A DNA stretch of 64,000 bases from Candidatus Zixiibacteriota bacterium (GTDB lineage: Bacteria > Zixibacteria > MSB-5A5 > GN15 > FEB-12): positions 40,232 to 104,231 of the forward strand of contig JAHOYZ010000022.1 of NCBI GenBank assembly GCA_019038695.1. Reading direction: 5' to 3'. Positions within the stretch are counted from its first letter, which is position 1. The number at the start of each line of letters is the position of its first letter. The position numbers were made by a program, and so were the translations under genes. This document shows, piece after piece, positions 44,930 to 54,067 of the stretch. The notes below the pieces were generated by a model. The model saw only the letters and a list, made by a program, of their open reading frames with translations, was not told the origin of the DNA and ran no database searches.

Positions 44930-45415
44930 TTGGCCGTACACATTAGACTTCGTCGGATGGGCAAGAAAAAACAGCCCACCTATCGTATCGTCGCTGCGGA
45001 TTCGCGGCGGGCGCGCGATAGTCGTTTTCTGGAAATCTTAGGGACATACCACCCGGTCGATAAGCCGGCCAAAGTGAAGCTGGTCGAAGACCGGATCACC
45101 TACTGGCTGGATGAAGGTGCAATCCCTTCGAACACAGTCAACTCTCTTTTTACCCAGGTTGGATTCAACGACAAGTACATCAAGGCCAGTAAAGGAGAGG
45201 ATGTCTCAGAGCTAGTGCTGAAGGCGACTATCACGGAACGTCCTAAAAAGACGCGCAAGATGAAAAAGGCGGCACTCGCCAAAGCTGAGGATGCCAAAAC
45301 CGCTGAAGCAACCAAAGCCACTGAAGCTAAGGTAGTGGAAGAAGCCAAAGCCACTGAAGCGAAAGAGGAAGAAGCCAAGCCGGAAGCTACTGAGGATAAG
45401 AAAGAAACTGAATAG
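44930..45415 (+). CDS. rpsP: 30S ribosomal protein S16 with long acidic C-terminal tail
   Basis: Residues 1 to about 85 are canonical S16 (AVHIRLRRMGKKKQPTYRIV, LEILGTYHP, WLDEGAIPSNTV). They are followed by about 70 extra residues: a basic linker KKTRKMKKAALAK, then repeats of A/E/K/T such as EATKATEAKVVEEAK. Normal S16 has 80-90 residues. The TTG start follows GGAGGT. The tail probably hangs free from the body of the small subunit; its function is unknown. A similar tail occurs on L19 in the same operon. Confidence 0.96.
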   Translation: MAVHIRLRRMGKKKQPTYRIVAADSRRARDSRFLEILGTYHPVDKPAKVKLVEDRITYWLDEGAIPSNTVNSLFTQVGFNDKYIKASKGEDVSELVLKATITERPKKTRKMKKAALAKAEDAKTAEATKATEAKVVEEAKATEAKEEEAKPEATEDKKETE

Positions 45416-45471
45416 CTCCGGGTTGCTCGCAAAGGTAGCGGGCGAATCGGGATAGCAGTGAGGATCAGATC

Positions 45472-46020
45472 GTGTCGGATGAGGAGTTCGTAGTTGTCGG
45501 CCGATTGGGTCGCCCCCGGGGACTTAATGGAGAGATATATGTCACTCCCGAGACCGACTTTCCGGATCGTTTTGTTGGCCTGAAAGATATCCTGGTTCGA
45601 AGGCGTGGAGACTGGGAGAAAATAAAGATTGTTTCGGCTGCTATCGTTTCCGGTCGACCCGTGTTGCGGTTTGAAGGGATTCGCACCCCCGAAGATGCCG
45701 CCCGGTTTACCAATTGTGATGTGGCGGTTCCGAAGACCGAGATGGTGGAGCTTCCCGAAGGAAGCCATTATATCTTCGAACTGGTCGGTTGCGAGCTGAT
45801 AGAGGAAAAGACTGGGAGACTGCTGGGAAGAGTCGTTGATGTGGAGCAGTATCCCGCCAACGACGCCTATGTAATTGAGACGACGAAAGGCAAGAAAGTG
45901 CTTTTCCCGGCCGTGAAGAAGTTTGTGCGAGAGATAGATACAGAAGCCGGACGGATAACAGTCGATCCAGCCGGACTGATAGAGAACGAGAAAAGCCAGA
46001 CGGCTGTTGATGAAGTTTGA
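45472..46020 (+). CDS. rimM: 16S rRNA processing protein RimM
   Basis: RimM binds S19 and matures the head of the 30S subunit. The 182-residue protein shows VVGRLGRPRGLNGEIYVTPETDFPDRF, an N-terminal beta barrel, and the PRC-barrel part GRLLGRVVDVEQYPANDAYVI with LFPAVKKFVREID. GTG start. The small KH-domain gene (khpA) that often lies between rpsP and rimM is missing; only 56 bases separate them. It overlaps trmD by 11 bases. Confidence 0.95.
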   Translation: MSDEEFVVVGRLGRPRGLNGEIYVTPETDFPDRFVGLKDILVRRRGDWEKIKIVSAAIVSGRPVLRFEGIRTPEDAARFTNCDVAVPKTEMVELPEGSHYIFELVGCELIEEKTGRLLGRVVDVEQYPANDAYVIETTKGKKVLFPAVKKFVREIDTEAGRITVDPAGLIENEKSQTAVDEV

Positions 46021-46774
46021 AATTGTCACGTTGTTTCCGGACTACTTCAATCTGACATTGAAGCAGTCATTGGTCGGGAAAGCGATTGACAAACAGCTCT
46101 TTGACATCGAAATAATAAACTTGCGCGACTATGCGACCGACAAGCATCGCACAGTCGATGACACACCATCCGGTGGCGGCGGAGGTATGGTACTCAAAAT
46201 CGAGCCTCTTGACCGTTGCCTGAAGGCGCTGGGGCATACTCGCCATGGCGAAAGCAGTGATACCGGGAAGAAGGAGAGAATAATCCTTACTTCGGCCGCT
46301 GGTAAAGTATTTAATCAGCCATCCGCGATTCGCTATTCGCTATGTGAGCGGGTGACGATTATCTGTGGACATTACCTTGGCGTGGATGAGCGGCTCAACA
46401 ATCTTTATGATTTGGATGAGGTCTCAATTGGCGATTATGTCCTCTCCGGTGGCGAACCGGCAGCGCTGGTAATGATTGATGCAATAGCGCGACTGATCCC
46501 CGGTATGCTGGGTAATTTTGAGTCGGCCCTTGAGGATTCGCACATGAACACAATCCTCGGTCCATCGGTGTATACACGGCCGACGACGTACGAAGGATTT
46601 GAGATTCCGCCGGAATTGATTTCCGGCAATCATGAGGAGATCAAGCGATTCCGTCATCGCGAGGCGTTGCGCAAGTGTTTGACTAATCGGCCCGACCTGC
46701 TGGAGAATGCCGAATTGTCCGATGAAGACAAGAAAGAGATTGAGCAATTGAAGAAAGATAAGTATTGTCGATAA
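46010..46774 (+). CDS. trmD: tRNA (guanine-N1)-methyltransferase TrmD
   Basis: TrmD methylates G37 next to the anticodon. The 254-residue SPOUT enzyme has [36 protein letters not shown] and the knot region [32 protein letters not shown] 46010 is preferred over the adjacent TTG at 46007. rplS follows 37 bases later. Confidence 0.97.
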   Translation: MKFEIVTLFPDYFNLTLKQSLVGKAIDKQLFDIEIINLRDYATDKHRTVDDTPSGGGGGMVLKIEPLDRCLKALGHTRHGESSDTGKKERIILTSAAGKVFNQPSAIRYSLCERVTIICGHYLGVDERLNNLYDLDEVSIGDYVLSGGEPAALVMIDAIARLIPGMLGNFESALEDSHMNTILGPSVYTRPTTYEGFEIPPELISGNHEEIKRFRHREALRKCLTNRPDLLENAELSDEDKKEIEQLKKDKYCR

Positions 46775-46811
46775 TAAGAAAACCCACTTGTGGGTACGAA
46801 AGGATCAGATA

Positions 46812-47327
46812 ATGAAACGTATTGACCATATCGAGAAGAGCTATATGCGGGGAGATCATCCCCAGTTTGGCTCGGGTGATACCCTCCGGATCCATGTGAA
46901 GATCAGGGAGGGTGACAAAGAACGTATTCAGGTTTTCCAGGGTACGGTGATTAGTCGTCGCGGTGGTGGCACCGGCGAAACATTTACCGTGCGTAAGATG
47001 TCGGGTGGGATTGGTGTCGAGCGCGTATTTCCACTCCACTCACCTAATATTGACAAAATCGAGAAGTTACGGTCCGGTTCGGTGCGACGCGCCAAACTGT
47101 ATTACCTGCGCAAACTCACTGGCAAGTCAGCTCGAATCAAAGAGCAATTGAGCGACAAGCTTTCTAAGAAGGCAGAAGAACCAGCACAGCCGGTTGAGCC
47201 GGAAACCAAACCGGAAGAAAAGCCGGTCGAGGCCGTTGCCGAAGAACCGAAGGCGGAAGCCAAGGTCGAAGAAGTTCCAGCCGAGAAACCTGAGGCCGAT
47301 GCCAAATCGGAAGAGAAATCTGAGTAG
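46812..47327 (+). CDS. rplS: 50S ribosomal protein L19 with acidic, proline-rich tail
   Basis: Residues 1 to about 115 are canonical L19 ([58 protein letters not shown]). About 56 extra residues follow, made almost only of E, P, K, A and V ([20 protein letters not shown]). Standard L19 is about 115 residues. ATG 46812 follows AAAGGA. L19 lies at the subunit interface, so the tail may reach the small subunit (inference). A strong terminator ends the operon. Confidence 0.96.
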   Translation: MKRIDHIEKSYMRGDHPQFGSGDTLRIHVKIREGDKERIQVFQGTVISRRGGGTGETFTVRKMSGGIGVERVFPLHSPNIDKIEKLRSGSVRRAKLYYLRKLTGKSARIKEQLSDKLSKKAEEPAQPVEPETKPEEKPVEAVAEEPKAEAKVEEVPAEKPEADAKSEEKSE

Positions 47328-47348
47328 TTGTTTTCTACAATAGATGAA

Positions 47349-47378
47349 AAAGCGCCCTGGTATAGGGCGCTTTTTTTT
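47349..47378 (+). terminator. Rho-independent terminator of the ffh-rplS operon
   Basis: AAGCGCCCT and AGGGCGCTT form a nine-base stem around GGTAT, followed by a run of eight T that partly pairs. It lies 22 bases after the rplS stop. Confidence 0.92.
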
Positions 47379-47404
47379 GTGTATTGATGTTGAGTCTTGA
47401 GTAG

Positions 47405-47475
47405 GTCGAAACTGTCTTCAGTTTCGACACTTGTTCTGATTTCTTAGTAGGGTGGAACCCCTTGGCGGTTCCGCC
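47405..47475. repeat. Two-hairpin intergenic repeat, copy D
   Basis: GTCGAAACTG (47405-47414) pairs with CAGTTTCGAC (47419-47428) around TCTT. GGTGGAACC (47451-47459) pairs with GGTTCCGCC (47467-47475) with one wobble. It is preceded by GTAG as in copy A. It sits between the convergent ends of rplS and the SIR2-like gene. Confidence 0.7.
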
Positions 47476-47484
47476 ACAACAACA

Positions 47485-48456
47485 TCATCTTTCTGTTTCA
47501 CTTTCTGCCTCGGCTCTGATGAACGGATTGAACCATTCCCGCAGTTCGTTCCAATCGTCTGTCTCTGGAATTGATATTTCGTTATACGGGTGGTTCTCCA
47601 TAAACATGCTCCACAATGCCTCACATGACCTTCTTGGGTAATGTGCCAGAATAGACTCTCTGAAGTTTGAGTGAACCTCATAATGATTGGAGTGAATAAA
47701 CGGTCGAAAAGCACTCTGCAACTCATTCGGGTCTACAATATCGATTATCTCTGTCTGGGAGAATCTCTTCCCGTGGGTAGGCCCCCACCCGTCCCGAAGA
47801 TACTTCATTGCCTCTGCGTCGGTCTCAGGCGCACTGTAGCCAAAAATCGTGAGAATGTATGCATGGTTCAAGTGGGACTTGAGCACGTCCCAAGCATTAG
47901 AGATGTACGGATCATCCGCATAGTCTTTCTTGCTGATAGGGTATAGGAGGGGACATCTAGTGAATATGTCACCACACACCGAACACCTGCGCTCCAACGA
48001 ACCGATTCTCTGATCCTTAGGGCAATACCCCAAAGCCGTGTTACCGTGGAGATAGACTACTGTTGGCCCACGCGTCCACTGGTGGTTGCGACCCATTGCG
48101 AGCCACAGAAGAGGGTCCCAATTGAAGGTAGCAATCAGATCCTTAGGTCGCAGCGACATAACAAGCAGATCGTAAATCGTTGGACTATTCGGAAGCTCCA
48201 AGGTACGAAAATACTCAAATAATGAGTCTTCGAGTCTAGCTATGAGAGCAATATTGCCGCTTGCGTGCAATTCGCTGAAGACAATCTCGAAATTGCGTCC
48301 CTTGTAATCAACTCCATCGCTTTCAAGAGACTGCTCCAGCCCGCAAGTTGCGATCAAGTCATTCATGAGGGGGAGCTTCTTCCCAACGCGATCGCCCTTC
48401 GGAAATGCCGCCCTACTAGCACCGGCGCCTAGTATCACAACATGTGGTTTACCCAT
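47485..48456 (-). CDS. SIR2-like NAD-binding protein with cysteine cluster
   Basis: The 323-residue protein starts with a Rossmann motif VVILGAGASRAAF (residues 7-18). It carries FNWDP with Asn112 and YLHG with His137, the two residues needed for NAD hydrolysis in SIR2 domains of ThsA-type defence proteins. Cys145, Cys158, Cys161 and Cys168 could bind zinc, as in sirtuins. IFGYSAPETDAEA (about 204-216) matches the late SIR2 motif. No effector, TIR, helicase or membrane domain is attached. It stands alone between two housekeeping operons, flanked by a repeat. A stand-alone NADase in phage defence is possible, as is a deacylase-like role; both are inference. Confidence 0.78.
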   Translation of the reverse strand: MGKPHVVILGAGASRAAFPKGDRVGKKLPLMNDLIATCGLEQSLESDGVDYKGRNFEIVFSELHASGNIALIARLEDSLFEYFRTLELPNSPTIYDLLVMSLRPKDLIATFNWDPLLWLAMGRNHQWTRGPTVVYLHGNTALGYCPKDQRIGSLERRCSVCGDIFTRCPLLYPISKKDYADDPYISNAWDVLKSHLNHAYILTIFGYSAPETDAEAMKYLRDGWGPTHGKRFSQTEIIDIVDPNELQSAFRPFIHSNHYEVHSNFRESILAHYPRRSCEALWSMFMENHPYNEISIPETDDWNELREWFNPFIRAEAESETER

Positions 48457-48572
48457 CGAGATATTTTTTGTAAGACTGTGATCTTCGGTCAGCTTTCGGC
48501 TCTCCTTCTCATGATGGTCGCTGTCATCACTTATCTATGCTGTTGAACTGTGACACTCAGCTGTTTCACAGT

Positions 48573-49169
48573 CTACTCCTGCACCGCTTCCCCTTTGGCG
48601 GGGGCGGATGGCTGTCGGTGTTGCAGGAATATGACGTAGATTAGTAAGTAGACGATTGAGCAAGTGATAGCTGCATCGGCGATATTGAATGTCCACCAAC
48701 GCTGGAGCGTGTAGCCGAACATATCAATATCAAAGAAATCAACATCCAGAAAATCTACCACCCGCCCCAGTCGTACCCGGTCGATGATATTGCCCACGGC
48801 TCCGCCTGTAATGAATGCTAACGCATAACACAGTCTTGGCCTGTCGCGGTTGATGTAGGTGTAATAGAGTACAAAGAGCAGAATCAGGATTGATGAAATC
48901 AAGTAGACTGTGGATGAGCCAAAATTGGTGCCCATTGCTCCCCCCTCATTATAGACGAGGGTGAGCATGAAAAACTGCCCCAACACCTCAACGGAGGGGG
49001 AATCGGTCAGGCTGGCTACGGCCCAGAGTTTCGTCAACTGATCGGTCACAATGACCAGGACCAGAATCAGAACCGACCACAGAAGCGGGTTATTTTCTTT
49101 TGCGGACAGGTCTGGATTTCTCCTCAGCTGACTTACACTCGATGCACATTCTGGCGTGCGGTACGGCAT
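48573..49169 (-). CDS. lspA: Lipoprotein signal peptidase (signal peptidase II)
   Basis: LspA cleaves prolipoproteins in the inner membrane. Four helices are visible. The motifs are VTDQLTK, LVYNEGGAMG, GGAVGNIIDRVRLGRVVDFLDV (first catalytic Asp) and FNIADAAIT (second catalytic Asp). The start is unclear: ATG 49169 overlaps the DksA-like gene by 80 bases and has no ribosome site. No ATG, GTG or TTG lies nearer the first helix. A non-standard start such as CTG near 49100 is possible. Confidence 0.93.
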   Translation of the reverse strand: MPYRTPECASSVSQLRRNPDLSAKENNPLLWSVLILVLVIVTDQLTKLWAVASLTDSPSVEVLGQFFMLTLVYNEGGAMGTNFGSSTVYLISSILILLFVLYYTYINRDRPRLCYALAFITGGAVGNIIDRVRLGRVVDFLDVDFFDIDMFGYTLQRWWTFNIADAAITCSIVYLLIYVIFLQHRQPSAPAKGEAVQE

Positions 49170-49482
49170 CCAGACGATTTTTACTGATATTTTCGCCGCA
49201 GGTAGCACACTTACCATAGGTCCCGTCTTCGATTCGCCGCAGAGCTTGATCAATGTGATAGATCAGGCGGCCGGATCGTGAGGCAAACATGAACGCCTTC
49301 TCTCGCTCCATCGCATCGGTCCCCTGGTCAGCCATGTGGTACGAGTAGGAAGAGATATCGCCCGTCGATTCACGAATAGTGGTCGATACCTGTGAGTCCA
49401 TGTGGTGGTCCCTATCTTCCAGCATGGCTTCGCGTTTGGCCAGGAGCTTCTTCTTGTACCGTTCTTTCTCTCTGGTCCTCAT
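49090..49482 (-). CDS. TraR/DksA-family zinc-finger protein
   Basis: The 130-residue protein has a Lys/Glu-rich coiled N-terminus and a C-terminal C4 zinc finger: YGKCATCGENISKNRLDAVP, then ARMCIECK. Members bind RNA polymerase through the secondary channel. The DxxDxA coiled-coil-tip motif of true DksA is not obvious (DQGTDAMEREKAF is present instead), so a ppGpp-linked role is uncertain. ATG 49482 follows GGAG by six bases. It sits between ileS and lspA. Confidence 0.9.
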   Translation of the reverse strand: MRTREKERYKKKLLAKREAMLEDRDHHMDSQVSTTIRESTGDISSYSYHMADQGTDAMEREKAFMFASRSGRLIYHIDQALRRIEDGTYGKCATCGENISKNRLDAVPHARMCIECKSAEEKSRPVRKRK

Positions 49483-49497
49483 GCTCAACTCCAATCG

Positions 49498-52400
49498 CTA
49501 TACCTTGGAGACGGCTATGACTGTCTTCTCGCCATTGATGTTCCACTCGGTGCTGCCGTCAATAGTCTCACCGTCAGCAAAGCGAATACTGTCGGCCAGC
49601 GTCTCGCGCTGGACAAAATCTTCCCAGTTCCCGACCGCCGTTATCAGGCGATCAGAGGCACTTACTAATACATTAATACGGTCAGTGACCTCGAAGCCAG
49701 AACTTTTTCGCATATTCTGAATCTTACTGACAAGTTCCCGGGCAAAGCCTTCAGCCACAAGCTCTTCACTAAGCTCGGTGGCAAGTGCGACAGTAACCCC
49801 ACCATAGCTCTCGATTGCGTATCCTTCTTTCTCATCGCGATTGACGTCAATCTCTTCCTTGGTCAACGTGACCTTGTCACCGTCTATTTCGATCTCCACT
49901 TTACCGGCTGAGTCGAACGTGCGAACAGTATCATTGTCGAGTCCTGCCACAATCGGAGCCGCTGCCTTGACTTTCCCGCCCAGACGAGGTCCAGCTTTTT
50001 TGAAATTAAGTTTGGCGGAATACGAAATATACTGGTCCAGATCATCAGCACTGGCTACGGTCTTGACGTTGAGTTCATCTTTAATGATCCCCAGATACTC
50101 CTCAAGCCGATCAAACGAAAGCCCTTCCGGCGTAGCGACCATCAGTTGTGACAACGGCTGCCGGACTTTGATATTACGACGCGACCTTGCTGCTCGTCCC
50201 AGCGAGACGATTCTCTCCACCAGCCCCATAGATTCTTCAAGGTCAGTATCAATCAGATTCTGGTCCGGCTTGGGATAGGTTGTCAGATGAACGGACAGCT
50301 CCTGGCCATTGGTCTTCAGCTCCGCCCCCACCAGTTGTCGCCAGATCATCTCTGAAACCATTGGCGTAACCGGAGCGGTCAGGCGGCAGACGCCAACCAA
50401 CATTCTATACAGCGTGAGATAGGCCCGCATCTTGGAGGGGTCATCCCCTTTGGCCCAGAACCGACGTCGGTTGTTGCGGACATACCAGTTGGAAAGCTCG
50501 TCGATGACATAAGCCTGTATTGCCCGAACTGGGACCGTGATTTCATATTTGTCAAGTCCTGCAGAGACTTCCCCGGCGAGACTATTGAAACGCGAGACAA
50601 TCCAGCGATCGAAGCGGTCCGGTTCGCCGGCTTTGCCTTCAAGATAGGACTCAATCGATTGGCCTGTTTCACGCGCACGCTCGGGGACTTCATCGATATT
50701 TGCGTAGAGCGCGAAGAATGAATAAGTATTGCGCAACGTATCGAAATACTTGCGGATAACTTCCTGCAGGCTGGCAGTGTCAAACTTGGTTGGCATCCAC
50801 AGATTCGAGGTCGAGAGCAAATACCAGCGCACCGGGTCGGCGCCGAAATCTCTGACCGTTTCGAAAGGATCTACAACGTTACCTTTGCTCTTCGACATTT
50901 TCTTGCCGTTCTTGTCGAGGATGAATTCGAAAACGATCACATTCTCGAAAGGCGTTTTGTCGAATAGCAGGGTCGAGATGGCTAGTAGGGAGTAAAACCA
51001 ACCTCGGGTCTGGTCTACCGCTTCCGCGATAAACTGAGCCGGATACTTAGCCTCAAACTCTTCCTTGTTCTCAAAGGGGTAATGCCACTGGGCGTACGGC
51101 ATCGCGCCGGAGTCAAACCAGCAGTCGATAACTTCCGGAACCCGGGTCATTGTGCCGCCGCATTCACACTTGAGTTTGACTTCATCCATCATCGGCTTGT
51201 GCAGATCGACATCGTCCGGGACGTCGATCCCGTCCTGCCTCAATTGCTCAATAGATCCTACGGCTTTCTGTTTGCCACAATGTGGATCATCGCAGATCCA
51301 GATCGGCAATGGTGTGCCCCAGAATCGTTCACGCGACAAAGCCCAATCAACGTTGTTTTCCAGCCAGTTGAGCATACGTCCGGTACGGATTTCATCCGGA
51401 TTCCAGTTGATGGCGTTGCTGTTCTTGATCAGCTGTTCTTTGAACTGGGTCGTTTTGAGATACCAGGACTGGCGCGCGATGTAGATCAACGGCGAATGAC
51501 AACGCCAGCAGAACGGATAGTTGTGCTCGTAGATTTCTTTTTTGAATAACCGCCCGGCAATTTTAAGGTCCTTGATGATGATAGGGTCGGCATCCTTGAT
51601 AAACATCCCGGCGTATGGCCCGGCAAAATCTTTGAAAATGCCATTGGCTTCGATAGCCTGAAAAACAGGAAGACCAAACTTCTGTCCGACTACATAGTCG
51701 TCGGCACCGAACCCGGGCGCAACATGAACAATCCCGCTGCCGTCTTCGAGGGTAACAAAATCGGCATTGATGACAAAATACGCTCCGTCGGCCTGATCCT
51801 TGAAAATATCGAATAACGGCAGGTATGGTCGTTTGAGAAAATCAGTCCCCTTGAAGCGCTGAAGTGCATTTTTTGGTTCACCGAATACTTTCTCGACCAA
51901 CGCCTCCGCGAGTACCAATTTTTCACCCTCGTGTTCAACCAGAACATAATCGGCGTCCGGTTTCATACAAAGGGCAGCATTCGATGGCAGAGTCCAGGGG
52001 GTTGTTGTCCAGACCAGATAACTGAAATCAGCGTCCGTCGCCTTCACTTTGACGAAAATCGACGGATCTCTGACCTCTTCATAACCCTGGGCTACTTCAT
52101 GGCTTGACAGACCGGTGCCGCATCGGGGACAGAAGGGAACCGTCTTGAAACCTTTGTACAGCAGATCGCGGTCGTGGAAATTCTTGAGAATCCACCAGAC
52201 GGTCTCGACATACTCGTTTTTCAGTGTGACGTAGGCATCATCAAGATCAAGCCAGTAACCGATGCGACGGGTGATGTCATTCCACTCGTCGAGATATTTG
52301 AAAACCGATTCACGGCACTGTTTGTTGAACTCAGCAATGCCATATTTTACGATTTTGGCTTTCGAGTCGAGCTTGAGTTTTTTCTCGACTTCGATCTCCA

Positions 52401-52677
52401 CCGGCAGACCGTGAGTGTCCCAACCTCCCTTGCGGTCTACCCTGAAGCCCTGCATGTACTTGTAGCGACAGATGAGATCCTTGACTGTGCGCGATATGAC
52501 ATGGTGAATCCCAGGCCGTCCGTTAGCTGTAGGAGGGCCTTCGTAAAATACGAAATGTGGTCTGTCTTTCGCGGCTTCCTGAGCCTTCTTGAAAGTCTGG
52601 TTCCTCTCCCAGCCGGCGATGATCTTTTCTTCGGCCTCAGGCAGCGAAAAGTTGTCTTTGAAGGTGTCGAATCTCAT
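49498..52677 (-). CDS. ileS: Isoleucyl-tRNA synthetase
   Basis: The 1059-residue class I synthetase charges tRNA-Ile. It shows PPTANGRPGIHHVISRTVKD (HIGH region, here GIHH), the editing domain with WTTTPWTLPSNAAL, RYFGWDTHG-like RKGGWDTHGLPVE, and KNGKKMSKSKGNVVDP (KMSKS). The C-terminal part lacks the terminal zinc-finger cysteines of the short bacterial form. With its length, this suggests the IleS2 (eukaryote-like) type, which is often mupirocin-resistant (family knowledge). ATG 52677 is chosen over TTG 52686. No T-box is seen upstream. Confidence 0.96.
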   Translation of the reverse strand: MRFDTFKDNFSLPEAEEKIIAGWERNQTFKKAQEAAKDRPHFVFYEGPPTANGRPGIHHVISRTVKDLICRYKYMQGFRVDRKGGWDTHGLPVEIEVEKKLKLDSKAKIVKYGIAEFNKQCRESVFKYLDEWNDITRRIGYWLDLDDAYVTLKNEYVETVWWILKNFHDRDLLYKGFKTVPFCPRCGTGLSSHEVAQGYEEVRDPSIFVKVKATDADFSYLVWTTTPWTLPSNAALCMKPDADYVLVEHEGEKLVLAEALVEKVFGEPKNALQRFKGTDFLKRPYLPLFDIFKDQADGAYFVINADFVTLEDGSGIVHVAPGFGADDYVVGQKFGLPVFQAIEANGIFKDFAGPYAGMFIKDADPIIIKDLKIAGRLFKKEIYEHNYPFCWRCHSPLIYIARQSWYLKTTQFKEQLIKNSNAINWNPDEIRTGRMLNWLENNVDWALSRERFWGTPLPIWICDDPHCGKQKAVGSIEQLRQDGIDVPDDVDLHKPMMDEVKLKCECGGTMTRVPEVIDCWFDSGAMPYAQWHYPFENKEEFEAKYPAQFIAEAVDQTRGWFYSLLAISTLLFDKTPFENVIVFEFILDKNGKKMSKSKGNVVDPFETVRDFGADPVRWYLLSTSNLWMPTKFDTASLQEVIRKYFDTLRNTYSFFALYANIDEVPERARETGQSIESYLEGKAGEPDRFDRWIVSRFNSLAGEVSAGLDKYEITVPVRAIQAYVIDELSNWYVRNNRRRFWAKGDDPSKMRAYLTLYRMLVGVCRLTAPVTPMVSEMIWRQLVGAELKTNGQELSVHLTTYPKPDQNLIDTDLEESMGLVERIVSLGRAARSRRNIKVRQPLSQLMVATPEGLSFDRLEEYLGIIKDELNVKTVASADDLDQYISYSAKLNFKKAGPRLGGKVKAAAPIVAGLDNDTVRTFDSAGKVEIEIDGDKVTLTKEEIDVNRDEKEGYAIESYGGVTVALATELSEELVAEGFARELVSKIQNMRKSSGFEVTDRINVLVSASDRLITAVGNWEDFVQRETLADSIRFADGETIDGSTEWNINGEKTVIAVSKV

Positions 52678-52883
52678 GTTTTTCAATCTCTTATGCGCGA
52701 TCTAGTCGCGGCTGTATTGAACACTACTATAACCTAATAATTTACCTTCGTTGGCATTTTTTGTAAAGACTTTTCAAGCGTGAGACGGCGAAAGGTATTA
52801 TGTCAACAGTGTCATTCTTGCGGGTTATAAGCCAACATCACGGAATCGCAGAATAGCATCTCCATGAGAAGATGCACGCAAAG

Positions 52884-52909
52884 AAAAACCCCCGCAGAGC
52901 GGGGGTTTT
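52884..52909 (-). terminator. Rho-independent terminator of the 52936 gene
   Basis: ACCCCCGC (52888-52895) pairs with GCGGGGGT (52899-52906) around AGA, flanked by A and T runs. It sits 27 bases after the stop on the minus strand. Confidence 0.88.
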
Positions 52910-52935
52910 CATATTTGTATCGCAAATTCAAAAAA

Positions 52936-53799
52936 CTACTTCACCAGTACCATCTTCCTGGTTTCGGTGTATGTATCGGTTTCGAATTTGTAAAAATAGA
53001 CACCTGAAGCGAATCCGGAACCATCCCAGTCAGCAGTATATTTACCAGCTGACAACTCTTTGTCAACCAGCGTTTCTACTTCCTGTCCAAGGATATTGAA
53101 AACCGTGATATTCACATGCGCCAACGTGGGAACATCGAACTCAATTTCGGTTGTGGGGTTAAACGGATTCGGGTAATTCTGATTCAGGGCAAACTTATCC
53201 GGGAGGTCTCCCGCGGATGCTTCTGTTACATCGGTTTCCGCCTTGAATACATACCGCTCGTGATATGGCAAACGCAGAGTAGCTGGGTTTGTTGTTGTAA
53301 TTGAGAACGCAAGCTCCGACCCTGCATTGAATTTCAAGGTATCTATTACAATCGAGTCGCCAGGCGACCAGTCCAGCGTGAACTCGTAAGTCGCCCAGAG
53401 ACGGCGTACTGAGGCAGCGGGAATACCGGGAGAGAATATGGACGCTCCGCCAATGAGAGCCACCGAGCTGTCATTGGACTTGGTGAGACTCGTATCGAAA
53501 TAGACGAAAGGACCTATTTCTGCAAAACCCGTTATCAGCAATGCGGAGGCATAGGCGGTGTCAAGAGTCAGGTTTGCACTTGACTCTCTCCAGGTGAACC
53601 CGGCCGTAGCTCCAGATAAGTGATAGTCACTGAATACCCATATTTCCATTACCATAGTTCCACCGATGGTATCAACCTCAAAGTCAACAAACTCAAGCGT
53701 ATCAACTTCCAATACGTCGTCAAGCGGCTGCGCGGCAAATGCTGGACTGCCAGTACAAATAGCAATCAAGAAGACTGCAATTAGTAGTTTGTTTCTCAT
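52936..53799 (-). CDS. Secreted protein with type IX C-terminal sorting domain
   Basis: The 287-residue exported protein has a signal peptide (MRNKLLIAVFLIAICTGSPAFA). A beta-rich cohesin-like region (about 25-200) includes FEVDTIGGTMVMEIWVFSDYHLSGATAGF, and a complete type IX domain ends the protein: NYPNPFNPTTEIEF, FNILGQEVETLVD, GVYFYKF and RKMVLVK. It resembles the 1366 gene product in plan. ATG 53799 follows GGAGG by eight bases; the frame is open 75 bases further. Function unknown. Confidence 0.85.
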   Translation of the reverse strand: MRNKLLIAVFLIAICTGSPAFAAQPLDDVLEVDTLEFVDFEVDTIGGTMVMEIWVFSDYHLSGATAGFTWRESSANLTLDTAYASALLITGFAEIGPFVYFDTSLTKSNDSSVALIGGASIFSPGIPAASVRRLWATYEFTLDWSPGDSIVIDTLKFNAGSELAFSITTTNPATLRLPYHERYVFKAETDVTEASAGDLPDKFALNQNYPNPFNPTTEIEFDVPTLAHVNITVFNILGQEVETLVDKELSAGKYTADWDGSGFASGVYFYKFETDTYTETRKMVLVK

Positions 53800-54018
53800 A
53801 TTCAAAACCTCCATATTATTCAACCAATCCAACTGATCGTAACACAAATAAGAGTAGATTATCTTCACTATCAACTTCGCAGCATTTCACCTCCCGGAAG
53901 AGTCTCCAACTAGTTTCCTATTTCACATCAATACATCATTCACATTCATCCCCACCCAATAATACGACCCTCTAGTGCGCCCGTCAATAAAAAACGTTCA
54001 ACTACCTCAGAATGCGTA

Positions 54019-54051
54019 AAAAAAAGGTGGGTTTTTCAACCCACCTTTTTT
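54019..54051 (-). terminator. Rho-independent terminator of the S8 protease gene
   Basis: GGTGGGTT (54026-54033) pairs with AACCCACC (54038-54045) around TTTC, flanked by A and T runs on both sides. It could work in both directions. It follows the protease stop by about 20 bases. Confidence 0.9.
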
Positions 54052-54067
54052 ATAGTATTTGTTAAGA

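Noticed and set aside
52687..52870. Possible T-box leader upstream of ileS
   Set aside because: The conserved T-box sequence and an associated terminator/antiterminator are not present in this gap.
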